The notes under the pieces are model-generated. The model worked only from the letters and a program-made list of their open reading frames with translations. It was not told where the DNA came from and searched no databases. From contig CAWITB010000018.1 of the NCBI GenBank assembly GCA_963838885.1, positions 164,359 to 228,358 on the forward strand: DNA of 64,000 nt, written 5' to 3'. Below are positions 1 through 8,870 of this stretch, one piece after another. The first letter of the stretch is position 1; each line of letters begins with the position of its first letter. Origin of the DNA: JAICMB01 sp963838885 (GTDB taxonomy: Bacteria; Acidobacteriota; Terriglobia; Bryobacterales; Bryobacteraceae). A program made the position numbers and the translations under genes.

Positions 1-1
1 G

Positions 2-547
2 GTGAAGCTGATGGATTTCGGGATCGCCAAGAAAGAGGGCATTTCGTTAACTCGCGCCGGCTTCACGTTGGGCACGCCCTATTACATGTCGCCGGAGCAA
101 GTGCTGGGGAAGCCCCCGACCAACCTGGTCGACGTATACGCCTTCGGCATTGTGCTGATGGAGCTGATCTCGGGGCAGAAGCCGATCACGGGAGATTCGC
201 TCGAGCGAATCTTCCACCAGATCCTGAACGAGCCGTTGAACATGCAGCCATTACGGGCGAACGGCGTTCCGCCCGCGGTCATCTCCCTGATCGGCCGCTG
301 CGCGGCCAAGGATCCGGCCGCGCGGCCGCAGGGATTTGGGTTCGTTTGTGCCGATCTGGAGCGGGTTCTGGCACTGCCCGAGGTGACGACCGGATCGATG
401 CCGGTCGCGGCGCCTTCACCCGTTCCGTCGCGTTCGCTGTTCTCCAGACTGCCGGGCAATCCGCAGACCTGGATTATTCTGTTTTCTGCCGTTGCGGCGG
501 TGGCGCTTCTGGTGATCCTGTTTTTGATCGGAAAGCTTTTTGTTTAG
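2..547 (+). CDS. Serine/threonine protein kinase, C-terminal part (cut by window edge)
   Basis: The open frame enters from the left edge, so only the C-terminal lobe is seen. It starts at the DFG magnesium-binding segment (LMDFGIAKK) and continues through the activation loop (GTPYYMSPEQ, the APE-like anchor) and the DVYAFG helix of a Hanks-type kinase. After a proline-rich linker (about residues 128-142) there is one C-terminal membrane segment (about 154-180), so the kinase is cytoplasmic and membrane-anchored with almost no extracytoplasmic domain. The kinase lobe is clearly paralogous to that of the gene at 1384-3030 (shared GQKP/GKKP, ERIF and NP-A-R motifs), suggesting local duplication. 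Substrate unknown. The true start lies outside the window. Confidence 0.9.
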   Translation: MKLMDFGIAKKEGISLTRAGFTLGTPYYMSPEQVLGKPPTNLVDVYAFGIVLMELISGQKPITGDSLERIFHQILNEPLNMQPLRANGVPPAVISLIGRCAAKDPAARPQGFGFVCADLERVLALPEVTTGSMPVAAPSPVPSRSLFSRLPGNPQTWIILFSAVAAVALLVILFLIGKLFV

Positions 548-594
548 CAAGAAGGTTTAGCCAGCAGGCTTAGCCAGACGCGCCGCTCTGTACG

Positions 595-1194
595 CTAGCC
601 GATTTTCTGCCAGACGGCCGCCCCGAACGGGGACACCAGCTTGGCGTATTTTCCACTGGCGTCCTGATAGGTTACGCCATTAATGGACTGGTCGCCGGGG
701 GCCGGATAGAAGAAGCCGGGAGCCGACGTTACGGGGTTTCCGATGGGGTTGGCGGGCTGCGCCGGCGCGGGAGGCGGAATGGGCGTCACGATGAAGGGCG
801 GCGGCAGCGCCGGGACGGGGTGCACGAAGAAGGGCGTGGGCGCGTCCTGCCCCTGCCCGATGGCCACCTGGTAGAGCGCCCACCACTGGTCGAATTCGGA
901 ATCGTTCATCTGCTGATACTGCGGAGGCGTGGGCAGCGCGGGCGGCTTGTTGGAGTAGTATTGCCAGTTGCTCGCGGCGGTCTGGTAATTGCCGAAGGTC
1001 TGTTCGTTCTGGGAGTCCACCTGCCGATGCATGAAGCTGCGGTTCAGCTCCTTGATGTAGCTATCGGTCATGAACTGGGCCGGGTCGTTGGAGGGCGATT
1101 GCGTCGCCACAAACGCCGCCGGCGGCGCGTAGTATGACTCCAATTTCGCTGCGGTAAGGTCCGCAAGAGTGCTGATAAGCGGGAGTGCGATCAC
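595..1194 (-). CDS. Proline-rich hypothetical protein between two kinase genes
   Basis: Encodes about 199 residues. I chose the GTG at 1194 because AAAGGA (about 1201-1206) sits six bases upstream; the frame stays open further upstream but without a comparable site. The N-terminal third looks helical and rich in Q/N/Y. Residues about 110-165 are dominated by proline (PALPPPFIVTPIPPPAPAQP), and the C-terminus (about 165-199) is compact and G/Y/V rich. There is no clear signal peptide or membrane span. I do not recognise a family. It lies convergent to the first kinase and divergent from the second, so it may belong functionally with them, but nothing in the sequence proves that. Confidence 0.6.
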   Translation of the reverse strand: MIALPLISTLADLTAAKLESYYAPPAAFVATQSPSNDPAQFMTDSYIKELNRSFMHRQVDSQNEQTFGNYQTAASNWQYYSNKPPALPTPPQYQQMNDSEFDQWWALYQVAIGQGQDAPTPFFVHPVPALPPPFIVTPIPPPAPAQPANPIGNPVTSAPGFFYPAPGDQSINGVTYQDASGKYAKLVSPFGAAVWQKIG

Positions 1195-1383
1195 TGAATA
1201 TCCTTTCTTCGAGAGCCGTGTCCTGCTTGAACGGTAGCGGGCCTGAAGGCCGGGAAGGCGCGCCTGGTTCCGCAAGTCATTGCAATGCATATAAATTTGG
1301 TTCGTATTTTCTCGTCATCGTCCGGAATGCCGCCGCCGGGCACTATACAATGGCCGTGTTCTTTCCGATCTATTAAGAGAGAT

Positions 1384-3030
1384 ATGCGCGTCGGCAAATA
1401 CGAATCCGAGGCATTTTTGGGCGGCGGGATGTCGGAAGTCTACCGCGCCAAGGACACCGTGCTGGGCAGGACGGTGGCGCTCAAGATCCTGACAGTCGCG
1501 GCGAGCTCGGACCTCCAGACGAAAGACCGGTTTTTGCTCGAAGCGCGGCTCTCGAGCGGAATTTCACACGACAATATCGTCACCACCTACGATTACGGGG
1601 AAGAAGACGGCCGGCCGTTCATGGTCATGGAATTCCTGAGCGGTGAGACGCTGCGGCAGGCGATCGCGAACGGGTCGCTGCCGGACCTTACGTCGCGGGT
1701 GCGGATCGCGGCACAGGTGGCGCGCGCCCTTGAGCACATTCACGCCCTCGGCGTGCTGCATCGCGACGTGAAGCCCGACAACGTGCATCTGGAGGCGTCC
1801 GGGCGGGCCAAGCTGATGGACTTCGGCATCGCCAAGACACAGCAGGTCGCCCTGACGCGCACCGGTTTCACGCTGGGGACCCCGCATTACATGGCTCCGG
1901 AGATGCTGACTGGGAATACGCCGACGGCGCAGGTCGACATCTACTCGTTCGGCATTATGCTGTTCGAGCTGCTCTGCGGGAAGAAGCCGATCGACGCCGA
2001 TACTGTGGAGCGGATCTTTTTCGCGGTACTGAATACGCCGGTACCGATCCGGGTGCTGGAAGAAGCGGGCGTTCCGGAGACACTGCGGGAAATAGTGCAG
2101 GAGTGCACGGAAAAGAATCCGGCGCAACGCATCCAGAGCTTTGGCGAAGTGCGCGCAAGGCTGGAGGACGTCCTGAGGACGCTTGAAACCGGGGAGCGGC
2201 CCGCCGAGCCAGTAACTGCCGGACGCCGCAGGGTGCGGCTCAAGAGCCGCCATATCGCACTGGGGCTAGCCGCGGCCGTGCTGCTGGCGATGCTGGCGGG
2301 CGCGCTTGCGGTTCGTTCGGCGCGCGGCGCGGCGCGCGGGAGCGGGATCGCATTCGCCGCAAAGATATCGCTTCCTTCCGGCGATATGGTCTTAATTCCG
2401 GGCGGTCCTTTTCTTTTCGGACCAGCCAACGAGAAACTGGAGTCCAAGCCTTTTTATATCGACGCCGTCGAGGTCGACAACGAACTCTACGAGATGTTCT
2501 GCAATGCGACGCATCGGCCCTTGCCTCCGGCTTTCGTTCGCGGCCGGCCCGGGGACCCCGTCGTAAACGTCACCGTCAATGACGCGCAGGCTTATGCGGC
2601 ATGGGCGGGCAAGCGGTTGCCGACGGAGCTGGAGTGGGAGCGCGCCGCGCGAGGGCCCGGTGGGCAGCGGTTTCCCTGGGGCAATGATGCGGACGCCAAC
2701 AAGGCCAATGTGAAGGACAACCCGGACGATTCCTGGGAGCACCTGGTATCGGGATTCTCTTATCGCGCCGGAGTCAGCCCGGAGGGCGTCTGGCAAATGG
2801 TGGGGAACGCCTCGGAGTTCGTGAACACGCGGCGCGAGCCGAGCCTTCTGGTGGTACGCGCCTTCGAAAAATTGTTGAAACCGGCGCCGGCGGCGGGAGA
2901 GCAGTGGGTCGCGGTGAAGGGCGGATCGTTCCGGCACAGACTGGATGAAGCCGAACCGTCTGGCTGGGAAATTGTACCAGCGCGCTATTACCGCGATGAT
3001 ATCGGGTTCCGCTGCGCAAAGGACCCGTAA
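1384..3030 (+). CDS. Membrane Ser/Thr kinase fused to an FGE-sulfatase-like domain
   Basis: A 548-residue kinase fusion. The ATG at 1384 is preceded by an AGAGAG ribosome site and begins just before the kinase fold; longer in-frame starts add residues unlike a kinase. Visible elements are a glycine-rich loop (LGGGMSEVYRA), the VALK lysine, catalytic loop HRDVKPDN (about residue 125), DFG (about 146) and GTPHYMAPE. A single membrane segment (about 290-310) is followed by a domain resembling the formylglycine-generating-enzyme/sulfatase-modifying-factor family (about 335-548), with VLIPGG at its start, AYAAWAGKRLPTELEWERAA and FPWGND in the middle, and GGSF then GFRCA at the end. In most such fusions this domain is a sensory or ligand-binding module, not a formylglycine enzyme. 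Topology implies a periplasmic FGE-like sensor driving a cytoplasmic kinase. Confidence 0.92.
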   Translation: MRVGKYESEAFLGGGMSEVYRAKDTVLGRTVALKILTVAASSDLQTKDRFLLEARLSSGISHDNIVTTYDYGEEDGRPFMVMEFLSGETLRQAIANGSLPDLTSRVRIAAQVARALEHIHALGVLHRDVKPDNVHLEASGRAKLMDFGIAKTQQVALTRTGFTLGTPHYMAPEMLTGNTPTAQVDIYSFGIMLFELLCGKKPIDADTVERIFFAVLNTPVPIRVLEEAGVPETLREIVQECTEKNPAQRIQSFGEVRARLEDVLRTLETGERPAEPVTAGRRRVRLKSRHIALGLAAAVLLAMLAGALAVRSARGAARGSGIAFAAKISLPSGDMVLIPGGPFLFGPANEKLESKPFYIDAVEVDNELYEMFCNATHRPLPPAFVRGRPGDPVVNVTVNDAQAYAAWAGKRLPTELEWERAARGPGGQRFPWGNDADANKANVKDNPDDSWEHLVSGFSYRAGVSPEGVWQMVGNASEFVNTRREPSLLVVRAFEKLLKPAPAAGEQWVAVKGGSFRHRLDEAEPSGWEIVPARYYRDDIGFRCAKDP

Positions 3031-3039
3031 TGACGACAT

Positions 3040-3088
3040 TTAAAAAGAAAAGCGTTCCCAGAGTTGCGAACAATTATTCTGGGAACGC
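3040..3088 (-). terminator. Rho-independent terminator for the PEP-CTERM gene
   Basis: A perfect 11-bp inverted repeat, GCGTTCCCAGA at 3052-3062 and its complement at 3078-3088, encloses a 15-base loop. Read on the minus strand the stem is followed by a T-rich tract (complement of 3040-3051), the classic intrinsic terminator layout, about 40 bases after the stop at 3126. It may also serve the kinase gene ending at 3030, but on the plus strand no T-run follows. Confidence 0.8.
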
Positions 3089-3125
3089 CTGAAATTGCTA
3101 AGTCGCAGTTTAGTTCAAGAAATAT

Positions 3126-3756
3126 CTAGGAACGGCCAAAGAGCCGCCTTCGCATCAAGAACATGAGTCCGAGACCGCCGCCCAGAAGACCAAAGGTGGC
3201 TGGCTCCGGAGTATTGCCTGTCACAACCGTAAAGACGGCGGGCGTACCCTCCAGACTGAAATACGAAGTCCCTCCTGCAGCGGCAACGGCCGGCGAAAAA
3301 TTCACGGTCAAGCTATCGCCGGTGGAAAAGTTGGTAAACGTGGTGTTAGGACCATAATAGTCCTGCGGGTCGGTCCCAGCGATTTGCGATGCCGAGCAGT
3401 ACCCGCTGCCGACAAACGTGTAGATGCATATTCCATCGCCGTCAAAGCCCGCGATGTCGGAACCGTTCAAGCGACAAGGACGTGATGGGGGTTGAACTGT
3501 GGTTGATTACGCCGACCAGAACATCCTCGGAGTTCTCGTATGGCGTGGAATCGGTGATCGCGACCGAGAACGCTCCGGCCGCCGACTCCGTAATCACGAC
3601 GTTGCAGCCGGTCGCCGCGGCATCCGGCGAATGGGGAAAGGGATTGGAGCCGCTGCCGGCCGGACAAATGGTTCCGGCCATGAGCGCGCCCCCTCCGAAA
3701 AGTACCAGGAAGAGCGATCGGCGAGCGATCGCTCCCATGTTCGATACAACCTTCAT
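3126..3756 (-). pseudogene. PEP-CTERM sorted exported protein, interrupted by one frameshift
   Basis: Two overlapping minus-strand frames form one protein of about 210 residues. The first (3756 to about 3470) has an N-terminal signal peptide with hydrophobic core (SLFLVLFGGGALMAG); its ATG at 3756 follows a strong GAGGAGG site. The second (about 3470 to 3126) continues with GSDIAGFDGDGICIYTF and ends in a textbook PEP-CTERM signal: NTPEPATFGLLGGGLGLMF then RRRLFGRS. Removing one base near 3468-3472 restores SLNGSDI across the junction. PEP-CTERM proteins are normally processed by an exosortase and linked to exopolysaccharide production; no exosortase is visible here. The frameshift is either a sequence error or a recent mutation. 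Confidence 0.82.
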
Positions 3757-3975
3757 CTAAAATCCTCCTCTTTCATGTGACATCTCCTCAGACAAGTGAC
3801 ACTCCTCGTTAAGACGCCTGCCATGTCAGATCCATACTACACTGAAACGTCTTTTTTTGGGATCTGTCTTGTCAAATTAATTTCAATGGACCCAACGGAC
3901 AGGTACCATCAGTACCGCTTACGACATAGGAAGTGACGTTCGACGCCCCGGCGTTTCACTCCGTAAGATAAAGAA

Positions 3976-4608
3976 TTGACGTTGCAACGCGTTTTCCTGC
4001 TCTCGCCGGCGAACGCCGGTGGTGAGCGCGCCAAAATGGTGCTGAACGATCGTGCGCAATTCGACCTCGCCGTCAAGCTGCGGCGCGAGGGAGCGCCGCT
4101 GGGAGAAGTTTACGCCTTTGTCAGCGGTCTGTATTTCCGCGGTAAGCTGGCCTACGCGCAGGCCTTCGCGGCGCCCCCGCCGGGCATCCCTGCATCGCTC
4201 GTGATCACGCCGGGGAAGGGACTTGTGCCGCCGGAGACGCCGGTCACGGTTGAGAACCTCCGCGAGATCGCGGCCGTGCCGATCGATTTGGACGACCCGC
4301 GATACCTTGCCCCTCTTGAACGCGACGCGCGGCTGGTGGACGAGGCCGCCGGACCGGAGTGCCTTTACATCCTGCTAGGCAGTCTCGCGACGCCGAAATA
4401 CATGGCGCCGCTTTTGAAGGTTTTCGGCGAGCGGCTCCTATTTCCGTCCGAATTTGTCGGGCGCGGTGACATGAGCCGCGGCGGGCTGATGCTTCGCTGC
4501 GCGCGCCTGGGACTGGAGCTGAACTACGCGCCGGCCCACAGTACGACGCCTCACGGCGCGCGGCCACCAAAGCTTCCGAAGTGGAGGGCGCCGGAGAAGG
4601 GCGGCTGA
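3976..4608 (+). CDS. Conserved-looking hypothetical protein
   Basis: About 210 residues from a TTG at 3976, with only a weak ribosome site. The protein is soluble, with no signal peptide or membrane span. It begins MTLQRVFLLSPANAGG and contains GERAKMVLND, AYAQAFAAPP and LGSLATPKYMAPLLKVFGE, then a basic proline-containing C-terminus. I do not assign a family with confidence. Its stop at 4606-4608 lies just before the start of the P-loop kinase gene (4620; possible in-frame starts at 4614 or 4581 would overlap it), so the two are probably co-transcribed and may act together. Confidence 0.7.
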   Translation: MTLQRVFLLSPANAGGERAKMVLNDRAQFDLAVKLRREGAPLGEVYAFVSGLYFRGKLAYAQAFAAPPPGIPASLVITPGKGLVPPETPVTVENLREIAAVPIDLDDPRYLAPLERDARLVDEAAGPECLYILLGSLATPKYMAPLLKVFGERLLFPSEFVGRGDMSRGGLMLRCARLGLELNYAPAHSTTPHGARPPKLPKWRAPEKGG

Positions 4609-4619
4609 GTCGGGTGGAA

Positions 4620-5078
4620 ATGGCGCTGTTGATCGGCATTCCGGGTTCCGGGAAGACCACGTTTTACCGCGAGCGCTTCTTCGAGACGCACGTTCGCATC
4701 AGTCTGGATATGCTCGGGACGCGCGCGCGTGAGGCGATCCTGATCGGCGCGTGCCTGGCGGCCAAGCAGGCGTTTGTCGTGGACAATACCAACGTATTGG
4801 CGGCGGAGCGCGCCGATTACATCGTGCGCGCCAAGGCCGCCGGATTCCGGGTCGCCGGATATTATTTTCGGACTGCGGTGCGCGCCGCCATCGCCCGCAA
4901 TAAAAAACGCAGCGACAAGAAGGCGCTGGCCGTGCCTGCGATCCTGCGCAGCTATAAGCGCCTGGAGCCGCCCTGGCCGCGCGAGGGTTTCGACGCGCTA
5001 TGCGCGGTTACGCTCGACGCGGAGAATCTCTTTACCGTGACCGATTGGAGCGAAGACGATTCAGTTGAAAAGCCATAG
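4620..5078 (+). CDS. Small P-loop kinase, polynucleotide-kinase/zeta-toxin-like
   Basis: About 152 residues. A Walker A motif, GIPGSGKTTF, lies at the very N-terminus. A conserved FVVDNTNV segment (Walker B-like, typical of AAA_33 polynucleotide kinases) follows, and then an arginine-containing lid (ARNKKRSDKK). These families phosphorylate nucleic-acid ends, nucleotides or small metabolites; the substrate here cannot be read from sequence. Starts at 4620 (ATG), 4614 (GTG) and 4581 (GTG) are possible; I prefer the ATG directly before the P-loop. The stop lies inside the 3' end of an ancestral copy of the convergent membrane-protein gene, see the tandem repeat at 4913-5294. Confidence 0.8.
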   Translation: MALLIGIPGSGKTTFYRERFFETHVRISLDMLGTRAREAILIGACLAAKQAFVVDNTNVLAAERADYIVRAKAAGFRVAGYYFRTAVRAAIARNKKRSDKKALAVPAILRSYKRLEPPWPREGFDALCAVTLDAENLFTVTDWSEDDSVEKP

Positions 5079-5294
5079 CCCGCGCCGGACATAGGAGCGC
5101 GTCGACAAACTTGCGGCGCCCGCGATCCTGCGCAGCTATAAGCGCCTGGAGCCGCCCTGGCCGCCCGAGGGTTTCGACGGCTATACGCGTTTACGCTCGA
5201 AGTGGAGAATCGCTCACGGTGACCGCATTGGAGGGAAGGTCGATTCAGTTGAAAAGCCATAGCCCGCGCCGGACATAGGCGCCCGTCAACAGAT
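4913..5294. repeat. Imperfect tandem duplication of two overlapping convergent gene ends
   Basis: The segment about 4913-5110 is repeated at about 5101-5294 with an offset of 184 bases; the clearest blocks begin GCGATCCTGCGCAGCTATAA (4938 and 5122) and end with CCGCGCCGGACATAGG (5095 and 5279). The unit contains the 3' end of the P-loop kinase gene (plus strand) and the 3' end of the membrane-protein gene (minus strand), which originally overlapped tail to tail. After duplication the kinase keeps its tail in copy 1, while the membrane protein uses copy 2. The unused halves have accumulated substitutions and indels. Confidence 0.85.
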
Positions 5295-6132
5295 AAAGAA
5301 GCGCCAGCGCAGCGGCATACAGCAGGAACGCCGCCATCGCGCGAGCGGGAATGCGAATTTGCCGTTCATAGGCGATGAGAGCCGTGAGCGCGAAAGGGAT
5401 GAACCCGATGTATCCGGGCAGCGGCATTTGAAAAAGATGGGGAGCGCGTGGCAGGATCAGGTACTCCCAATGCGTGCGCGCCGGGAAATTGAGCAGCTCC
5501 CAGAAGAACCCCGCGAGAAGGCCGCTGGCCACGATCGCGGCAACGAAACGGCCCGGACGCGGGCAGGGCCGCGCATGCGTGAAGGGCAGCAATACAAGCG
5601 CGGGCGCCAGCCAAATCCCCTGATTGAACCAAAAGACGCCGTTAAATAACGGTATGGCCGCGAGGACAATGCCGCACAGGATCGCAAGCCATTTCCAGTG
5701 CCGGAACGCGCGCGAGAACGCTGCCGGGAGACAGAACTCCCCGGCGATCAGCCAATACGATTCCACCATGATGGGAATGACGGTCGCGAAAGAGACGAAA
5801 CCGAACAACACCTGCGCGTGCAGGTTTTCGATCCGGCCGCGATAACGCCATTGCGGCGAAGCCAGGTTGAGAAGCTCAAACAACAACCAGAAGAGCACTG
5901 AAATGGGAATCGCGATCCCCAGAAACGCGCCCGCGCGCCCGCGCCACAGGGATAACCCGCGCCGGCGTTCGTTGTAAGCATCGACGATGAGCAGCAGCCC
6001 CCACCACATAATGGCGTAGGTGTAGTCGGCGAGCAACGGCGTATAACCGATGGTGGCGCAGACGCCCGCCGCAAGCAGCAGGACGCCCGCGATCGCCTGC
6101 AGCGTGACGCGCTTCACCGGTGCGCGCTTCAC
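5245..6132 (-). CDS. Polytopic inner-membrane protein
   Basis: About 295 residues with roughly eight or nine hydrophobic segments spread over the whole length (for example IAGVLLLAAGVCATIGYT and IAIPISVLFWLLFELLNLA). The two WELLNFP/FELLNLA-type segments suggest an internal duplication. I chose the GTG at 6132 because it overlaps the stop of the upstream pseudopilin gene in a GTGA arrangement, implying translational coupling; longer forms would run through that gene. No catalytic motif was recognised. As the last gene of the secretion/pilus-like operon it may be an accessory membrane component, but it could be unrelated. Confidence 0.75.
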   Translation of the reverse strand: MKRAPVKRVTLQAIAGVLLLAAGVCATIGYTPLLADYTYAIMWWGLLLIVDAYNERRRGLSLWRGRAGAFLGIAIPISVLFWLLFELLNLASPQWRYRGRIENLHAQVLFGFVSFATVIPIMVESYWLIAGEFCLPAAFSRAFRHWKWLAILCGIVLAAIPLFNGVFWFNQGIWLAPALVLLPFTHARPCPRPGRFVAAIVASGLLAGFFWELLNFPARTHWEYLILPRAPHLFQMPLPGYIGFIPFALTALIAYERQIRIPARAMAAFLLYAAALALLYLLTGAYVRRGLWLFN

Positions 6133-7579
6133 TGATTTGTTTGGGGAGGCGTGGGAGGAGGAGTAGCCGGCCCGGTCGAAGTACCGGGGCTTGAACCAAA
6201 CATGGAACCGCCGGGCGGCGGCGTCTGCGGAGTCTGCGAATTCTGGGCCGCGGCCGCCGCGCCCACGACGGTTTTGTCTTTCTTGGGGTCGTAGACAAAT
6301 TCCCACTCGCGGTACTTGGAGCGCTCGTTGATTTCCATGATCCCCGATCCTTTCAGGGCGGCGGGCATACCGAAGCCTGCGATGCCTGCCCCCATGCCGC
6401 CTTGCTGTCCGGGATTGGCCAAGGTGGCTTGATTCTGAGATCCGCCGAAAATCTGGTTCTGGACGGCCTGGATCGCCGCATTGGGAGCCGGATTACCGGC
6501 TCCGTTCTGACCGAATGCGCCGAAGCCGTTGTTCGACGCCGGATTCGGAGAGCCGGGCTGCATTCCCGGAGGCAGGCCCTGCATGGGCGTTACGCCGGCC
6601 TGAGCCGGATACGGCTGAACGGGCTGTTGTCCTGGCCATGTTTGCGCGGCCTGTCCAGGAATTTGCTGTGCCGGGTATTGCTGGCCGGGGTACTGCTGAC
6701 CAGGATATTGTTGACCGGGACGGCTGACCCGGAAACTGCTGCGCTGGGAACTGCTGCGCCGGATATTGCTGACCGGGAAATTGCTGAGCCGGGAACTGCT
6801 GACCCGGAAATTGCCCCGGCTGAACCACGCCCGGCTGAACCACGCCCGGCTGAACGATGCCCGGCGGAAGGCCCGTGGGTGGAATGCCGCTCGTCGTGGC
6901 GCCGGGATATACCGGCGGATATTGCTGGCCGGGCATGGGCGATGGGTAAGTGCCGGGCTGGCGGTAGGCCGGCTGGGCTAGAGCGCCGGGCTGCGATGGA
7001 TCCGCGCCGTTCAGCGGTGGGCCCGCGCTCGAACCCATGGGCGGCAGCGCGCCCGCCATCTTGTCGCTGGGACGTTGCACTTTCGCAAAGTTGAGGGGAC
7101 CCGCGGGCGCATTGGGGTCGTTATTCGGATCGCTCGTGTCGCTTGAGCCAGTGGGGCTGGCCGCATTCGAAGCCTGCTGATTATTGCCGTTGCCATTACC
7201 GGCGCCGTTGCCGGCCAGCGCATTGCTATTCTGCTGCGGTACGAGCGAGTCGGATCAACATCCCAGTGAGACCGACATGCACGGGCCGCCAATCGTCTTT
7301 GCCGGTCAGCGGATCGATATAGCGATGCCGCAGATAGCGCTTATTATTAAAGTTCTCCAGGTCCTCGATCTTGCTCGGGTAACGCTTGTTGGCGCGGACG
7401 AAAAGCTGGATCGCGCGCTGATATTGCTGGCCGCGGTCAACTGCCAGTTCCTCGCGGTTGCGCTGCGTTTCAAACGCGATTCGCGGCACTTCCATGTAGA
7501 GCGAAATGGAAATGGCGGCGGCGAGGAGAAAAACCAGCAGCAGAGCGAAGCCGTCTTGTCGCGGGCGGCGGCGCCTCAT
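6129..7579 (-). pseudogene. Pseudopilin-like protein with long PGQQ-repeat region, two frameshifts
   Basis: Three successive minus-strand frames join into one protein of about 483 residues when single bases near 7243 and 6722 are removed. The N-terminus (MRRRRPRQDGFALLLVFLLA) resembles a type IV prepilin/pseudopilin, though the usual glutamate after GF is absent, as in GspK-type minor pseudopilins. Residues 30-110 carry a GspG-like periplasmic part (YPSKIEDLENF, DPLTGKDDWRPV). The middle is very rich in proline, glycine and glutamine with repeated PGQQ(Y/F)PAQQ-type units (about 6600-6840). The C-terminus has a conserved-looking KYREWEFVYDPKKDK block and another proline-rich tail. It is embedded in the gsp/pil operon by four-base overlaps at both ends. 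The indels lie in low-complexity DNA and may be errors. Confidence 0.78.
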
Positions 7580-8292
7580 CCCGTGATCTCCTCTACCAGC
7601 GGCAGGGTTTGCTGATGATGTTCGAACTGCGTGTCTTCGACCACCGCGGAGTTGATCCCGATACGCACAATTTTATATCGATTCTTGACGAGCTGGCCTT
7701 CACTCGCCACGATAATATCGTCGCCGTCGAGGAAAAAGGCGCGCTTTACCCCAGCTTTCGTCTGGTTCACGAAGCCATAAAACTTCAGGGGGATGGGAGG
7801 CGCGGGCGGCGTAATCTTCGCCAAATCCACCTTGCGAGGCGGCGGCTTCGGGCCGATGAAGCGCCACTTGGGAATGATGGGAGCCGGCTCCTTAATGCCG
7901 GCGGCGCTGACCGGCGCGGGGGCCCCCAGGCCAAAATCGAAGATGGATCGCGTCCCGCTGTCGGCCTTCACGGATTTGAGTTTCGCGAGAAGATCAAGGT
8001 GCAGCGTGGGGTCGACGCTGTTGCGGTCGATGTCGGCGTACTTACTCGGTTTCAGCGAAGGCCTGAATTCCTCGACGGCGCGCACGCTGCGAGAGGAGCG
8101 GTGCGTGCGCGAAATTTCCCGCGTGGGAAGGCGCGAGCCCTCCATCGCCGGCGCCGCGCCCGGCCGCACGGAAGCAGCCGGCTCCGGCCCGCCGCCGCTC
8201 GAAAAATAGAAATAGGCCGCAACCGCCAGCAGCGCGCCCAGAATCGCGATTTTTTTGGGCTCGGCCCCGATGCCTGAGGGTTTTATATTCAC
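7576..8292 (-). CDS. PilP-like periplasmic/inner-membrane protein of the secretion operon
   Basis: A 238-residue protein with a short cytoplasmic start, one membrane segment (about residues 17-32, IAILGALLAVAAYFYFS), a long low-complexity linker and a C-terminal beta-rich domain (about 145-235: PIPLKFYGFV, KRAFFLDGDDIIVASEGQ, RYKIVRIGINSAVVED). That last domain is the pattern of GspC/PilP family domains (HR-like), which link the inner-membrane platform to the secretin. It overlaps its neighbours by four bases on each side, so it is part of one operon. The name rests on position and pattern, not on a strong motif. Confidence 0.72.
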   Translation of the reverse strand: MNIKPSGIGAEPKKIAILGALLAVAAYFYFSSGGGPEPAASVRPGAAPAMEGSRLPTREISRTHRSSRSVRAVEEFRPSLKPSKYADIDRNSVDPTLHLDLLAKLKSVKADSGTRSIFDFGLGAPAPVSAAGIKEPAPIIPKWRFIGPKPPPRKVDLAKITPPAPPIPLKFYGFVNQTKAGVKRAFFLDGDDIIVASEGQLVKNRYKIVRIGINSAVVEDTQFEHHQQTLPLVEEITG

Positions 8293-8870
8293 GGCGTTGC
8301 GGCATCCTCCCTCACGTAAGTCTGGAGCTTCAACGTGATGTTCAGCGTTCCGCTCGTCTGCGGGGTCGCTTGCAGACTTTCGACGATCAACAGCCGTTGC
8401 GATTTATCGAGCTCATTCACGAAATGGATCAGGTCTGGATACTTACCCTCCAGGTTCTGCGAGATCGTCATCATGTCGAGCGTATCGCTGCCCTCGATCG
8501 GTTCGAGATTATAGGAACTCTCTTTTGGCTTCATTTGCGCGTTCTTCGCCAGATCGATCAACTCGGCGAGAACCGTGGAATACGCCGTCCCGATGGGCAG
8601 AAAATATTGCGATAAGAAGCGGTCGCCCTCCTGGCGTCCGGCCTGAATCTTGGTGACCATAACGCGCGTGCGGTCGAGCACGGCCCTCTTCTGGCGCAGC
8701 TCGCCAGTCAAATTCACAGCTTGGGCGCGCAGCTCTTGGGGCGATCCGCCGGGGGGCCGGATCACGAAATAAAACGCCGCGAGGTTCAATGCCACGAGGA
8801 CGCCGATTATGATTCGTGCAGCTCCGGCAGGGCCTTGCGCGGAAAACTTGAAGTTAAAGTTTTTGCGCAT
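8289..8870 (-). CDS. pilO: PilO/GspM-like inner-membrane assembly protein
   Basis: A 193-residue bitopic protein: short basic N-terminus, one membrane helix (about 20-37, IIIGVLVALNLAAFYFVI), a coiled-coil-like stretch (about 45-80, ELRQKRAVLDRTR) and a C-terminal ferredoxin-like part ending LNITLKLQTYVRE. This is the architecture of PilO and GspM, which dimerise with PilN/GspL to form the inner-membrane alignment complex. It follows pilN with a 17-base overlap and precedes the PilP-like gene with a four-base overlap. Confidence 0.8.
   Translation of the reverse strand: MRKNFNFKFSAQGPAGAARIIIGVLVALNLAAFYFVIRPPGGSPQELRAQAVNLTGELRQKRAVLDRTRVMVTKIQAGRQEGDRFLSQYFLPIGTAYSTVLAELIDLAKNAQMKPKESSYNLEPIEGSDTLDMMTISQNLEGKYPDLIHFVNELDKSQRLLIVESLQATPQTSGTLNITLKLQTYVREDAATP

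Noticed and set aside
6600..6840. Regular short repeats possibly a CRISPR array
   Set aside because: The repeats are codon-based PGQQ/PAQQ coding repeats within an operon gene, lack constant-length unique spacers and are not palindromic.
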